Assembly: GCA_027576995.1 (NCBI GenBank)
Contig: JANBQC010000118.1
Span: 1 to 57,270 of the forward strand
Direction of reading: 5' to 3'
DNA: 57,270 bases
Source of the DNA: Dimargaris cristalligena
Lineage: Eukaryota; Kickxellomycota; Dimargaritomycetes; Dimargaritales; Dimargaritaceae
This document shows positions 45,672 to 56,708 of the stretch, piece after piece. How positions within the stretch are numbered: position 1 is the stretch's first letter; each line of letters begins with the position of its first letter. The notes beneath the pieces were generated by a model that saw nothing but the letters and a program-made list of their open reading frames with translations, did not search any database and was not told where the DNA came from. The position numbers were made by a program, and so were the translations under genes.

Positions 45672-46627
45672 ACAATGGCTGATTTCTCCACGGGATACCC
45701 CTCCTCCCTCCCCTTCCCGTTTATGCACCAACTACTTATCCAATAGGTCTTATGGCTGTTTCCTTTTATAAAGCACTTATTGAAACATTCCTATTGTTGA
45801 TGCAATGCATAATTTGTTTGATTAGGATGACAATGGTCAATCGGATCTATTGACATATGATTTTTGTTTAGTGACTCGTTTGGAGGGCTCTTTCCCTAAC
45901 ACCCATTTAACTCCTCCAGGAACATAGTAAGTGTTAGAATGAGATGGAGTTGTAGCAGGTCTCCTTCAAACCTGTTGCGCGTAATGTACTACTCATTTTG
46001 ATATAGCGAGTAAGCCAACTCAGTCCCTCCATTTGTTGTAGCGAGTGAGTCCCTCGGGCAATGTTTAAATTAATCAGAAATAATCGACAAAGGCAGACTG
46101 TCTAAACAGCCCAGTTCGGCCGGAGTTTTCAAAGCTCAGCCGCCCAATATACCTCATACTCCCGCCAATATTTTTATGCCCCGCCAACTCCCTGGTCTTG
46201 AATTCCATCTGCACCTTTATTCCCTGTCTGGTAGTTCTCCCTATTCCCTTGTTCCGGGGTCACTCTGCCACCATCTGCTTTACTACTTCCCCCCAATTGT
46301 TACCTAAATACTCCGCTACTCTTACCCCTTCGTTATCGACCTTTTTTTCATTTCCCGTTCGCTGACTACACAAGCGAACTACAGCCATCTAGAGGACCTA
46401 GCCTGACTTTTACCTAAGAGCCACATTCGTTCCCACTCCTTCTCCACTAAGTTGGGCAGCATAGGGAGCTAACAGCACTACAGGCATATATAACCTCGCC
46501 AGTATTTCCGCATCATCGTCTATTTGATCTCCTTGCATATCATCTACTCCGCCTCCTCCAGGGATATTTTCAATCGTCGACTCTCCCTCTCTCCACCACC
46601 TAGCCCCGTAGTGTTAGTTAACCAGTT
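45672..46627. other. Intergenic region, dynein intermediate chain promoter
   Basis: The first half is AT-rich without genes. The last 500 bases are pyrimidine-rich and hold TATATAA at 46487-46493, 135 bp upstream of the dynein intermediate chain start. Confidence 0.5.
46487..46493 (+). promoter_or_regulatory. TATA box of the dynein intermediate chain gene
   Basis: TATATAA followed by a CT-rich leader and the start codon 135 bp downstream. Confidence 0.5.
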
Positions 46628-49231
46628 ATGGAAGGCCGACAGGAGGAGATCGCTCGCAAGCGCCAGCGTTTAGCCGAAATCCGACGACAGAGGGAGGAAC
46701 GGCGCCAGGCCTTCCTGGGTGGTCGACCCGGCCCGGCGGTAGGTTTATATATATATATATATATATATAGAAAATGGCGAGTGCCAGTGTATTAATGGCC
46801 TAGGCTACTTTAGAATTTAGTCGCCTGAATAATATATATCCCAGGACGACTAGTAGATATGTGGGATGGAGGGTGCCAGGGAACTATCTCATATGGCTGA
46901 CTCCCACTCATTTCTCAGCGATAATTACCCTATACCTTGAATGCTGTGGCCATTCATTTGTTCACCGCATGTGTGGGTTTGCCTGTAAAACTCAACCACC
47001 CACCATCCTACACCCAAACTACTCACCCCCTGTTCCATTAGACCTCCTAACCTGATGTATGTATGCCCGTAAATTATCGTTGTTTATGACCATTATGCTT
47101 GTTTATTTGCAAATAACAGGCAACTGGCCCGGCTCCAGCTACTAATGGTCGCCAAGAAATCGACGATCTGGTGGCGTCCCTCGTGGGTGAGCGTCTCAGT
47201 CCCCGGAGCCCAACGCGCATCCGAGCCTCGTCCATCAGCCAGACCTTGTCCGAGCCTGGGCTCAGCTTTCAGGGCAATATTTCAGGCTCGTCTTCCACTA
47301 CCGATTTAACCTCTATCGAGCAGCGCGCCATGTCACCGACCGGATTCGAAGGCCCCCCTAAGCCCCAGGCCATCCCGGAATTCTCGGCCTTCGATGCGGT
47401 TATCCTCGATATGCCACCCAAGGTAAGTTTTTCCTACTCTTTAGAGGAAGTTGTCTGTTAATATAAATTCGTGTGTCTGGTGCGTTTAGTATATTATGCT
47501 GTCGAATTAGGGACTGGCTCGGCGCTTGAGATGTGACTGTCTATTCCAATATTAACATACACTTCATTAATCAACCCCCCTCCCTACGATTCCGCCGTCT
47601 ATCACTACCCCCCCAATGCCCAATATATCACAATTATTTAGGAACGTCTGGCCTATAATAAAGAGGCCCAGACCACCGATATGCTACTCGACCCCCCGGT
47701 TATTCCCGAGGAAGAGATCGAGCGGCGGGTCAAAGAGCAGCGGGAGAAGGACGAAAAAGCCCGCCGCATTGCCGAGGAGCAGGAGAAGAAGCGGCAGGAG
47801 GAGCTCCAGAAACAACGACAGAAGTTGAAGGAGCTGACTGAAGACGAGAAGATGTCCATTGAACAGTCCTCCGAGTTTACCGATTTCATCGACTACTCGT
47901 CCAAGCTGGTGGAACGGGCGCTCAATGAGACCTACGACTTTATGACGGACTACACCATTAGCCAGCAGGTGGACGGGGATCAAGTCTCGGGTGACCAGAT
48001 TAAATTGTACTGCAATTTCAGTGACGAGCGGTGGACCAAGAATCGATCCGTAACGGACGTGGCCTGGTCCAAGAAGTTCCCCGAATTGGTGGTGAGTTCA
48101 TACAACCGGAACCCCATGGCCATGAACGACCCCGACGGTATTGTCTGTGTGTGGAACCTGCACCTCCGGGAACGCCCCGAATTTGTCTTCCATTCGCAAT
48201 CGGATATTCTGCAGGTCCGGTTTTCGGATTTCCACCCCAATCTGGTTATCGGCGGCACTTACTCGGGCCAGATTCTCCTGTGGGACACGCGGGCCAAGGC
48301 CCAGCCGGTGCTGAAAACCCCGCTCTCGGCCGTGGGCCATACCCACCCGGTGTATTCCTTGGATATGGTGGGGACGCAGAATGCCCATAATTTGGTGACG
48401 GCCAGCACGGACGGCGTGGTGTGCTCCTGGCAACTCGATATTTTGGCCAAACCCCAGGAGATTCTGGAACTGACCCACCCCGCCCACCCCCGTACCGATG
48501 AAGTGGCCCCCACCGCCATGGGATTCCCCGAAGGTGAAACGGCGGCCTTTTGGGTCGGAACCGAAGAGGGCAATGTATACCAGGCGAACCGTTACGATCG
48601 GGCTGGAAGCAAGGCCGGGTTGAATCTGCAGGACGTGTACCGGGGTCACACGGGGCCCGTCACGGGCCTGAATTTCCACCCCCTCGTGGGTCCCGTGGAC
48701 TACACCGACCTATTTTTGACGTGCTCGGTGGACTGGACGGTCAAATTATGGCGCGCTAAATCGCCCAATAAATCGACCGCGCAGGCCTCTAGCGGCGGGG
48801 GTATCCCCTCGTCCGCATCAGGCATGGTATCCTCCTCCTCCAGCCTCCCCGCATCCGCCCAAACCACCCCGATCCACTCGTTCGAAGCGTTTGACGATTA
48901 CATCTACGATGTCAAATGGTCCCCGATCCATCCCGCTATTTTCGGTACCGTTGATGGTAGTGGCCATTTTGACGTGTGGAACCTGAACACGGATACCGAA
49001 GTGCCTGTCCTGTCCACGCCCGTGGGGTCCGGCAAACACGCCCTCAACCGGTTGGCCTGGGATAAATTCGGGCGTAAAGCGGCCATTGGTACCATTGATT
49101 CGACGTTGGCTATTTATGAATTGGGCGATTGGGTGGTCCCCAAGAGTCACGACTTTACGCATTTCCAGAAGACAGTGCAGGATTTAACGATGGCCCAGAA
49201 CTTGAATCTAGGCAATCGGTCATATGACTAA
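46628..49231 (+). CDS. Cytoplasmic dynein 1 intermediate chain
   Basis: WD40 subunit that links the dynein heavy chain to dynactin and the light chains. Exons: 46628-46738, 47120-47422 and 47642-49231, all phase 0; product 667 aa. The N-terminal charged helix EEIARKRQRLAEIRRQREER is the region that binds dynactin p150 in the family. A Ser/Pro-rich linker follows. YNKEAQTTDM (about 143-152) looks like an LC8 light-chain site. A second coiled coil spans about 162-205 (EKDEKARRIAEEQEKKRQEE). WD repeats occupy roughly 270-650, e.g. NRSVTDVAWSKKFPELVVSS, DGIVCVWNLH, GQILLWDTRA and TCSVDWTVKLWRAK. The donor of intron 1 is GTAGGT and that intron contains a TA tract. Confidence 0.95.
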
Positions 49232-50174
49232 AGAAGTCGATGAAATGAGATGGGATGGAATGCGTGTGTGTGTATCTGGGTGTGGGTGTGGGTACAGAAG
49301 GAGGAATGTGTATTAGTCTAGAATGAAGACGACTAGCAACGATGGGTTAGTAGGAAGTTATTTCTAATCATTATAGCGACTAGATAATATAGCTTACATT
49401 TATTAATTCCTCCTTATCCTCCTTTATTTCCATCCATATATTATGTCCAAGCCCTCGTGAATCTTCATTCCCGTCGTATCCACCGTTTGCTGTGCTTTTT
49501 TTAGCGTAGTAGATTGGCATACATACCCCCCCTCCCATTTGCATTTAACTATATTATTATTAGTAGCACCTCTCCCTCCCTCCCTCCTTTCTCGGATTGA
49601 TTCAATATGGTTTATCATTTCATTCTACTGTGCAATTCTCCTCAAACTATCTTTATCGATATTATAATATTCATAACTGTCCCAACCGTATAATATGCAT
49701 CCTTGATGTCTGGGGTATTCGTGAATGGGAAACTGTCCCTATGTGGATTGATGGATTTAAGAAAGGTTCAATGCATTTGGCCATGCGGCTATGGGCGAGG
49801 TTCGGCCCTACTCCCATTGGTTTTAAATTGAGAAAACTTGTAGGAATTAGGAAGGCTATGTGTTGGACCCAGCGAAATGAAAGGTAGGACTTGTATTGAA
49901 GAGGCCTTGTGCATGACTGGTCCCTATTATTGCCTGCATGGCAATTTATTGAACCAATTTTAATATATAATAAAAGGGGACCAATGTCCTGGTCACTAGG
50001 ATATGGGTAAAAGAGCCAACAAATTGAAAAGGGAAAAAAGTGACAATATAAGGAGAAAAGGGCAGTCTGCAAGGCCAGCTATCCCTATATTGAACTATTG
50101 TTATTGGTCAGTAAAGGCAGGGTCCCCTCTAGAAAGGGGGACATCATCTCATTAATTGTGCTTAAGTTGTAACT

Positions 50175-50762
50175 TGTTACCTGGGTTAACCCCTCTTAGT
50201 CTATTAAGAGTCCCAAGGGTTAGCTTCTAATAATAGGTGGGGCTTAGGCTGGGTCAAGTGGGCTATTAGCATCAGGTATAGGGCATAGTACTAACTAAAA
50301 AAAGCTAAGTGGTAGGGATAGGTAAGGGACATGTAGCAGGTACACTTACTAGCCAGTACAAGGGGGAGTGAGTATATATAGAGTTTATTGGGGTAAACTA
50401 AGGGGGTAAGAGTAAGCTAAGGAGTCTAACTAGTCCCAATGGGGCCCAGTTGTATATATGCAGGGACAACTCCAGAGGGAGGTCCCAAGGGGAGGATACT
50501 ACTAAGACTAAGGTATAGATAAATGGGCTAACTGGATGGTTGTAGGTATCCAGAAGACTCGGATGGTAACTGGAAGAAGCTATAGATTAGCACTAGTAGT
50601 AATTAATATAAAGAAGTAGAGTCTAGAAAGGGAAGGGTTATATAATAAGGGATAATCCTATAGTACTAGGGGTGACTATGAGAAGGCTAATATGGTGCTA
50701 TAAGGCCTAATATAGTTAGATATCTAAGCCAGCTGGATTAAGATAGACTAAATAATCCAACA
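50175..50762 (+). mobile_element. LTR-like repeat, copy 1
   Basis: About 588 bp that aligns with 55516-56102 (same strand) and 56709-57195 (opposite strand). It begins TGTTACCTGGGTTAACCCC and ends ATAATCCAACA, giving short TGTT...AACA ends. It contains CTCTTAGTCTATTAAGAG (a hairpin), GAGTATATATAGAGTTTATT (TATA-like) and CAACTCCAGAGGGAGGTCCC. No matching target-site duplication is visible. It is classed as a solo-LTR-like or other non-coding element; no gag or pol frame is nearby. Confidence 0.6.
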
Positions 50763-51219
50763 GTATATTAAATATTCTCAAAATAAAGTACCAGATTATC
50801 AATTAGATTATAAATTGAAGGTTGATAGATGATAGGAGGCTCCACAATATATATTCCCATATTATCCAACTCCCATTTAGCCTGATGGGTTGTTTTTGGA
50901 GATTATGGGTAGTTGATAAGTTCTATAGGCCTCTAGCAGTTTAGAACCATCATTTCACTTAGCAGACTATTGGCATTATAAGGCCATGCTAATGTCTCAG
51001 TTAAATTCCACATCAACAGAGATGGGTTACACTGTAAGTTGTTCAGGTTTAGTAGGTTTGGCTGTTGACCTGGTTTTATAGACAGCTTTTGCTGCTATTC
51101 ACAACTTTGCAGTATAACTAATTGGTATCTTTAGTAGGAATATACCAATACAATATAATTCCACAGGTTACCCAGGAATATATCAAACTGGTACTCATAT
51201 TCCATCCAAGTTTGGCAGG

Positions 51220-51363
51220 ATATGGATGAAGTTCGGCTCAGTGGTATAAGGTTTTAACCGATATGTGTGTGGGAAAATTGGTGGGATATTTATTTTCAAC
51301 CAGTAGTATTTGCCTCATCAAATGGATTTTTTGTTATACAGCCTAGTTGAACTACTCCCATAT
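51220..51363 (-). repeat. Dispersed 145-bp repeat, copy E (reverse orientation)
   Basis: Read on the minus strand it gives ATATGGGAGTAGTTCAACTA, GGCTGTATAACAAAAAATCC, GATGAGGCAAATACTACTGG and TGAGCCGAACTTCATCC, in the same block order as copies A, B and D. Confidence 0.75.
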
Positions 51364-51972
51364 TGGTATAACAAGTTGGGAGGATGGGAGGTCGTGGGGG
51401 CTGATTAGATACCAGGAAAATAACAATTCAGGTCAGTAAAGCTGCTATAAGGAATCCTAGAATAATATAGATAAAAATATATTACAATAGAAATAGTATA
51501 ATGTACTGATATGCAAGAGTAGGGGAGGGTGTGATGGAACTGCTAGTAGTTAAACTAGTAAGCAGTCAGGCAGAGTTCAACCACTGGTAAAACATCTGTC
51601 GAGGATGAATGAGAAAATCATGTACAATAAGTCCATTTAGGCCATCGAATGTATCGGCTACCCAACATTAATATCATGAATATAAAGAAACGGGCCTTGA
51701 TTGTGGGCCTTTGGGTTCGAAGGCGGCAATCTTCTTTACTATCATTCGTTTTACTATACTATGTAATATATAGAGAACCATCCGATAATTAAGCAGTGGG
51801 GAATACCAGGGGGCTTGGTTGTATTGGCCCCCCTCCTATTTACCAGCCAACTCCTCTCCGATTTGCTTTGGGTCTCTGACATAACGTACCCTTGCTCTGT
51901 GGTTCGCCAGCTACCTCCCACCACCCCATTCCATCGGACAATTAACCCTATTTAAAAATTCCACCGGCCAAA

Positions 51973-52359
51973 ATGATTAATTGTTCAGTGTCAGACAAAC
52001 AGACGCGTATAGTTTTAGTGCTGCACGAGCTGCTACATCCCTTACCCTTTTTTTTGTTTGTTTGTTTTAAAGTCCGCCTTATTGCCTGTTCATCAACTGA
52101 ATTAACGAAAATGAGTGAGCCGGAGGAGAGGTGGTCGTGGAACCCACCCGTAATGAAAATTCGGCCTGTTTATTCCTTTGGCCAATTAAAAACTAAACCC
52201 TATTATGAGTGCTTTTGTAGTTTTGTGAGAATGTCGGCCAACAGCCTTTACCATCCGGCTATCAATTTATCTGCCGATTCTTATGTTGATTTGACGATTA
52301 TCAAAGAATTACAATACTTACGACTGTTTTTTTTATCAAATACTAGCGATTATAACTGA
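51973..52359 (+). CDS. Doubtful open reading frame (128 aa)
   Basis: No recognised family. The frame opens MINCSVSDKQTR and contains an internal MSEPEERWSWNPPVMKIRPV start. A TATTTAAAAATT lies just upstream. Codon use is AT-rich and unlike the confident genes, so chance is at least as likely as a real gene. Confidence 0.2.
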   Translation: MINCSVSDKQTRIVLVLHELLHPLPFFLFVCFKVRLIACSSTELTKMSEPEERWSWNPPVMKIRPVYSFGQLKTKPYYECFCSFVRMSANSLYHPAINLSADSYVDLTIIKELQYLRLFFLSNTSDYN

Positions 52360-52594
52360 TATGGCGAATTTCATGAGAAATATTTCATTCCTTTTGGGAA
52401 GTCAACTCCCGTTTTGTTATTTTATATCCATGCTAACGACCATGTGTTGTGATGATATTATGCCGGTATTCAAACCTGTTAAAGAGATTCTGTGTTATTT
52501 ATAACAACGGATTTGCGACCTCTGTTCAGGGAGCCCTCTTCCTGCAACAGGAAAACAATACTTTGTTCATAATTGCTATTCTCTTCACGATTAC

Positions 52595-52604
52595 TATAAA
52601 AATA
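52595..52604 (+). promoter_or_regulatory. TATA box before the 52.7-kb gene
   Basis: TATAAAAATA, 78 bp upstream of ATG 52673, followed by a CT-rich leader. This is the main reason for believing that start codon. Confidence 0.45.
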
Positions 52605-52672
52605 AAATAAAATACTAATAATTACTAAATTTTTTCCCTCAAAATACATCAACACTTAACACTCTCTCTTCA

Positions 52673-53095
52673 ATGTCGCGCCTCCCCATTCATTCCTCTG
52701 GACCTAGTGTCCCACCTTCATCCGGCCCGGGTACACCGCCATCCACGCCCCAGCGTTCTGCACTCGAGCAAGGTACGCCAGTCCGTAATCCGAATCCTAG
52801 CGGTGGATTAGATGATCCCGACGCCAACACACTTTGTAGTCCCCGGGTATACTATTTCTGTCTTCGAAAATATATATATATTCTAATCCAGGGCTACAAA
52901 TAGGCCATTCCAGAGAATTGGTAGGCTAGTGCACATGGTCTAGCCCGCTTATATTTTCCGCAGGTCAACAACTCCCCAATAATCCAAGCTTACGAGGGTC
53001 GACGGTCTTTTGTAGGCGGAATGGAGTGGCCTATCTCTCTGGGCGCTAACGATGGTCGGAACTATGGGCATTTGGATCGCCGGAATTCTAATTAG
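52673..53095 (+). CDS. Short two-exon gene of unknown function, possibly truncated
   Basis: I do not recognise it. Exon 1 is 52673-52846 (58 codons, MSRLPIHSSGPSVPPSSGPG..., Pro/Ser/Gly-rich with two TPxR-like motifs, PSTPQR and GTPVR). The donor is CGG|GTATAC and the acceptor TTCCGCAG. Exon 2 is 52964-53095, in phase 0, and encodes NNSPIIQAYEGRRSFVGGME ... DRRNSN and a stop; product 101 aa. A Ser/Pro-rich N-terminus of this sort often precedes a folded domain in larger nuclear proteins, so this may be the surviving 5' end of a longer gene. A GTAAGA donor-like site at 53113 is the only hint of further exons. Confidence 0.4.
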
Positions 53096-54171
53096 CCCGG
53101 GGCAGTTCTTGGTAAGAGATGATTGTCCTTGATTAATTCTCGCCATAACGCACCCGGCGAGTATGCTGGGTCAGGGATATATTCAAGTCTCTGTCCGCTC
53201 AACAGCTGGTCATTAGGCCTGGGATAGCGTTACTTTACTATTTATTTATATTATTTATATTATTCAAGTGTGAGCGAGTATACTGTTCACTGCCTCCAGA
53301 CTAAATACAAATGGTGGTATTTTAGTTGGGGTGGCGGATAATACCATTTGACAGGCCCGGTTGGCAAGAGAGAGGACATGAGCATGTAAGAAGGAGAGTA
53401 TGGGTGTTCATTGGATATATCTACCTAGGTATACCTCTATAAATCCTTACATCCTTTCCGCACGCCCATATCCCTGTCCCCCCGGTAAGCGGGCGCCTCC
53501 TCTATTCCCAATTCCCGCGCCAGAGCGTCACATAAAGAGAATTGCATTAGTACAAAGACTTGGGGGAGATCGTACAGCGGTACGTTATAGTTCTGGTGAT
53601 TATTGTGGTCCATCCGTGGGATGTAAATAGGTTGAAAACGGTGGTGCCAATGGACAGGATAAAAGGCGGGAGTTGGTGGTGCTGGTGGTGGTGCTATAGA
53701 GAAAACAAAGGTGGCCCGATGGTCAAATCGGTATATTAATTCCGCCCTGCAACTTTTCCGACCATTATAGAGCTACGCGAATGACTCCATTTCTCGTCAA
53801 ACGGGGGAGGGGGCATAGTACATGGTATCGAGCCCCATTGGTCAATGTTCGATTAGCTCGAAGGAAGAGGTAGAGGGAAAGGGTGCGGGGGAAAGAGAGA
53901 AGCCTATGACTGCTAATTAACAGTACTCTTTCCCTTGAACTCATTAATTGTATAAATATCGGACATATTCCCTCTCATTTTATCCATATCAATATCAACA
54001 CCAATCCCATTCTCACTTTCACACCCATTCTCTCCCCCGTTTTCTCTCCCCAAGCACCTTTACTTACACCACTACCCTACTTGAACTTTCCTCCCCTTAC
54101 TCCACTGCACCAGCCTGATTTCAAATCCCATTCTCACCCCACCGCTCGCACTTGCACCGCTGTCATTCACC
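53096..54171. other. Intergenic region with promoter of the secreted protein gene
   Basis: No supported gene in the first 850 bases (the 76-codon frame at 53400 has no support). The last part holds TATAAATA at 53951-53958 and a long CT/CA-rich leader. Confidence 0.5.
53951..53958 (+). promoter_or_regulatory. TATA box of the secreted protein gene
   Basis: TATAAATA about 220 bp before the start codon, followed by an uninterrupted pyrimidine-rich leader. Confidence 0.55.
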
Positions 54172-54516
54172 ATGCATTTCATTATCCCCACCACGCTCGC
54201 CCTGATCGCGTCGGCGACCCTGGCTCTGGTTCTCGCCCATCCACTGCCCAGTGGCCCAGACCACCATCACTCCCAAGTATCTGCCGTCCTTCTCGTGCGC
54301 CGGGCTTTGCCCACAACGAAAGCTGGTGGTAAGGGCACCGTTGATTCATCGCCCCCGGCCCCAAGAAATATTGGTGTCAATAGTGGTAACACCTCCAAAA
54401 AAGCGGCGACTTTCGGCAAACAGGTTAAGATTCCCAAGACTAACGTCCAAAAGATGGCCAGGGCGATTGACAAAAAAGTCGAAAAAGGCGGTAAGGCCAC
54501 CGTTGCACCAAAATAG
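54172..54516 (+). CDS. Small secreted basic protein with signal peptide and dibasic site (114 aa)
   Basis: The function is not recognised. The signal peptide spans residues 1-22 (MHFIIPTTLALIASATLALV LA), with cleavage before HPLPSG. A short His/Ser pro-like segment ends in Arg43-Arg44, a possible Kex2 site, followed by ALPTTKAGGKGT. The rest is Lys-rich without cysteine (KKAATFGKQVKIPKTNVQKM, then ARAIDKKVEKGGKA), so the mature product would be a basic secreted polypeptide of about 70 residues. Single exon, CACC-ATG context, TATA box upstream, AATAAA 68 bases after the stop. Confidence 0.72.
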   Translation: MHFIIPTTLALIASATLALVLAHPLPSGPDHHHSQVSAVLLVRRALPTTKAGGKGTVDSSPPAPRNIGVNSGNTSKKAATFGKQVKIPKTNVQKMARAIDKKVEKGGKATVAPK

Positions 54517-54584
54517 GCTACTAAGCCATAATCATACTCCCTTATGTATTATATTTGGGGCTAGAGGTCTCCACACATTTCTTC

Positions 54585-54590
54585 AATAAA
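54585..54590 (+). terminator. Poly(A) signal of the secreted protein gene
   Basis: AATAAA 68 bases after the stop codon. Confidence 0.5.
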
Positions 54591-55515
54591 CGTTGATCCA
54601 CAGTTACTCCATTCTAGAGCCAACCTAGCGGGATCTCCCACTATAGCTTCCAATTATTGAGTGATATACGTGATGCCTTTGTTGACGTTATGGCCGGCAT
54701 AGCTAATGTAGCTAGCCTATCCAGATCGTTTATGCAATTAATAAGGGCATTGAAGTGACAGTGCCACTTGGAGATGATTCCATAGTATTATCAGTTGTGG
54801 AGTGGGGGAGGCTTGCATTATACAGTAGAATGCCTCTCTGAGGTAGGGATGCATCCAATCGGATGCAAATGTTGGACCTGTATCCTGGTGTTATACCAAT
54901 GCAAACACAGTATTGATCCATGGTTTGCAACAGCCAGGCCAAGGATCCCCGCAGCTGAACACATCACGTGACTCCTTCTCCTGAGATCCCAGTCCCAATG
55001 TAGTGCGGACAAAAGTCGACTCGACCAGACTGGAAATAAAGATCTAGAACATATAAAATCAGTCAAAACTACCGGAAGACCGGGTTCATCATATTAACAT
55101 AAAATCACAATTTATACTTTACTAGTGAGTTGATTGGCACACTTTCCCTCCCCACACAGTCCTCGCCTACAGTAAACCCCACTTGGTCCAACCCGACCTC
55201 CCCCCGGTTACAGATTTGATAGCCAATGATAAGGTGGGGGAATTCCTGAATTCGTGAATAGCTTTTATAGATGGTTATTTAATCATCATATCTAGTATGA
55301 ATTTTAAAAATAGAATATGGGGTAGTCAACAGTAAACCCACATGCATACTCCTCAATCCCAGATGATAAACAGCTGATCCAGTGCATGGTTGTGCATTAC
55401 TGTCAGAATCTGTTTTTACAGTGTTAGGTTTAGGGAAGCAACTGGGAGTCATGCAATCTGGTACAGTACATTCTGGTGCCATAGGGGGTACCTCCTGACT
55501 AATTGGGAGGGGGAT
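54591..55515. other. Gene-less region before the right-end repeats
   Basis: AT-rich. The small frames at 54730-55482 have no homology or codon bias. Confidence 0.5.
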
Positions 55516-56102
55516 TATTACCCAGGTTAACCACTCTTAGTCCATCAAGAGTCCCAAGGATAGGCTTCTAATGGTAGGCAGGGCTTAGACTTGGCCAAGC
55601 AGGCTACTAGCATTAGGATGGGGCATAGTACTAACCAATAAAGGCTTAGGTGATTAGGTATGCAAGGATGTACAGCAGGTACACTTACTAGTTAGTATAA
55701 GGGGGTGAGTATATATAAAGTTTATTAAGGTAAACTAGGGGGTATGAATAAGCTAAGGAAACTAACCAGTCCTAATGGGGCTCAGTTATATATATACAGG
55801 GGATAACTCCAGAGGGAGGCCCCTGGGGGAAGGTACTCTTAAGGTTAATGATACAATGAATAAGCTGACCAGAAGGCCATAAGGACCTGGAAGACTCTAA
55901 TGGTAACTGGAAGAGTCTTTGGATTACCAATTGAGTGATTAGTGTGAAGAGGTGGAGTCCAGAAGGGGAAGGGTTGTATAATATAGAAGGATCCCATAGT
56001 ACCAGGGGGAGACTATGGGAAGTTACATATGGCATTATATAGCCTAGTTGGGATGGACAATTACTATACCTGGATTAAGTTGGATTAGAAGGGTCAATAT
56101 TG
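55516..56102 (+). mobile_element. LTR-like repeat, copy 2
   Basis: It begins TATTACCCAGGTTAACCAC and shares nearly every block with copy 1 in order: CTCTTAGTCCATCAAGAG, GGGCATAGTACTAACCAATA, CAGGTACACTTACTAGTTAG, GTGAGTATATATAAAGTTTA, TAACTCCAGAGGGAGGC and CCTGGATTAAGTTGGATTAG. It ends near GAAGGGTCAATA. Confidence 0.65.
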
Positions 56103-56708
56103 GGTATAACTGCATAGTATTTACCCTGGGCAATTATACCCACACTCTATCCTGGTGGACAGTCCTGGGCTACAGTGCTGGAATTATGGACTGAGGTCTA
56201 TTAGGCAAACTCCTGCTAATGAAGGTGAGTCTGCTCACTTGGCAAATACTGTCCTGGGGTACATGTGTAGTGCTATAAGATGGTCACCAATTAGCTTAGA
56301 ATAACCAGCCATCAGTTCAGCTGATAGTTATCATGACAGACCCCTCTATTGTCAATTATTTGAATAATATCAAATAATTACACCAATTTTAGTAAATATT
56401 TGCACACCCTTGGAAGATCTTTGCCCCACCTGCTATATTCATAATTAGTTAATTGACCATGTGTTATGCTGATTTTGTGGTCTATTTAAAATCTGGGATG
56501 CAATTTAGTATATTTAAACAATTGCTTTGAGATACTGATTTAAGGGGCCCACTTTAAAATATATTAATATATTACATGTATACATTCCCTTTCTTTTCCC
56601 TTTATAATTAATAATCCTACCAGAATAATTGATTATCAATTATTTATACAGTTTGATTGTTAGTATGTCCTGTACCAACTTTGGCTTTTTCAATGTGCCT
56701 AACATCCC
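56103..56708. other. Spacer between two facing LTR-like repeats
   Basis: About 600 AT-rich bases with no open frame. It separates copy 2 (plus) from copy 3 (minus), making a large inverted-repeat structure. Confidence 0.5.

Larger units (their letters stand above)
49232..51972. other. AT-rich, repeat-filled region without a recognisable gene
   Basis: It holds one LTR-like repeat copy (50175-50762) and dispersed repeat copy E (reversed, 51220-51363). A GT-rich stretch at 49261-49290 follows the dynein gene. Frames here are interrupted by stops and lack homology. Confidence 0.6.

Noticed and set aside
48098..48679. 193-codon minus-strand frame opposite the dynein intermediate chain
   Set aside because: Shadow of the conserved WD40 coding strand; no homology of its own.
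51705..51735. GGTTCGAA motif suggesting a tRNA T-loop
   Set aside because: Flanking bases do not form a T-stem and no anticodon or D-arm lies at the right distance.
50175..56102. Two same-strand LTR-like repeats read as one intact 6-kb LTR retrotransposon
   Set aside because: The 4.7 kb between them holds a secreted-protein gene with its own promoter and no gag, protease, reverse transcriptase or integrase frame.
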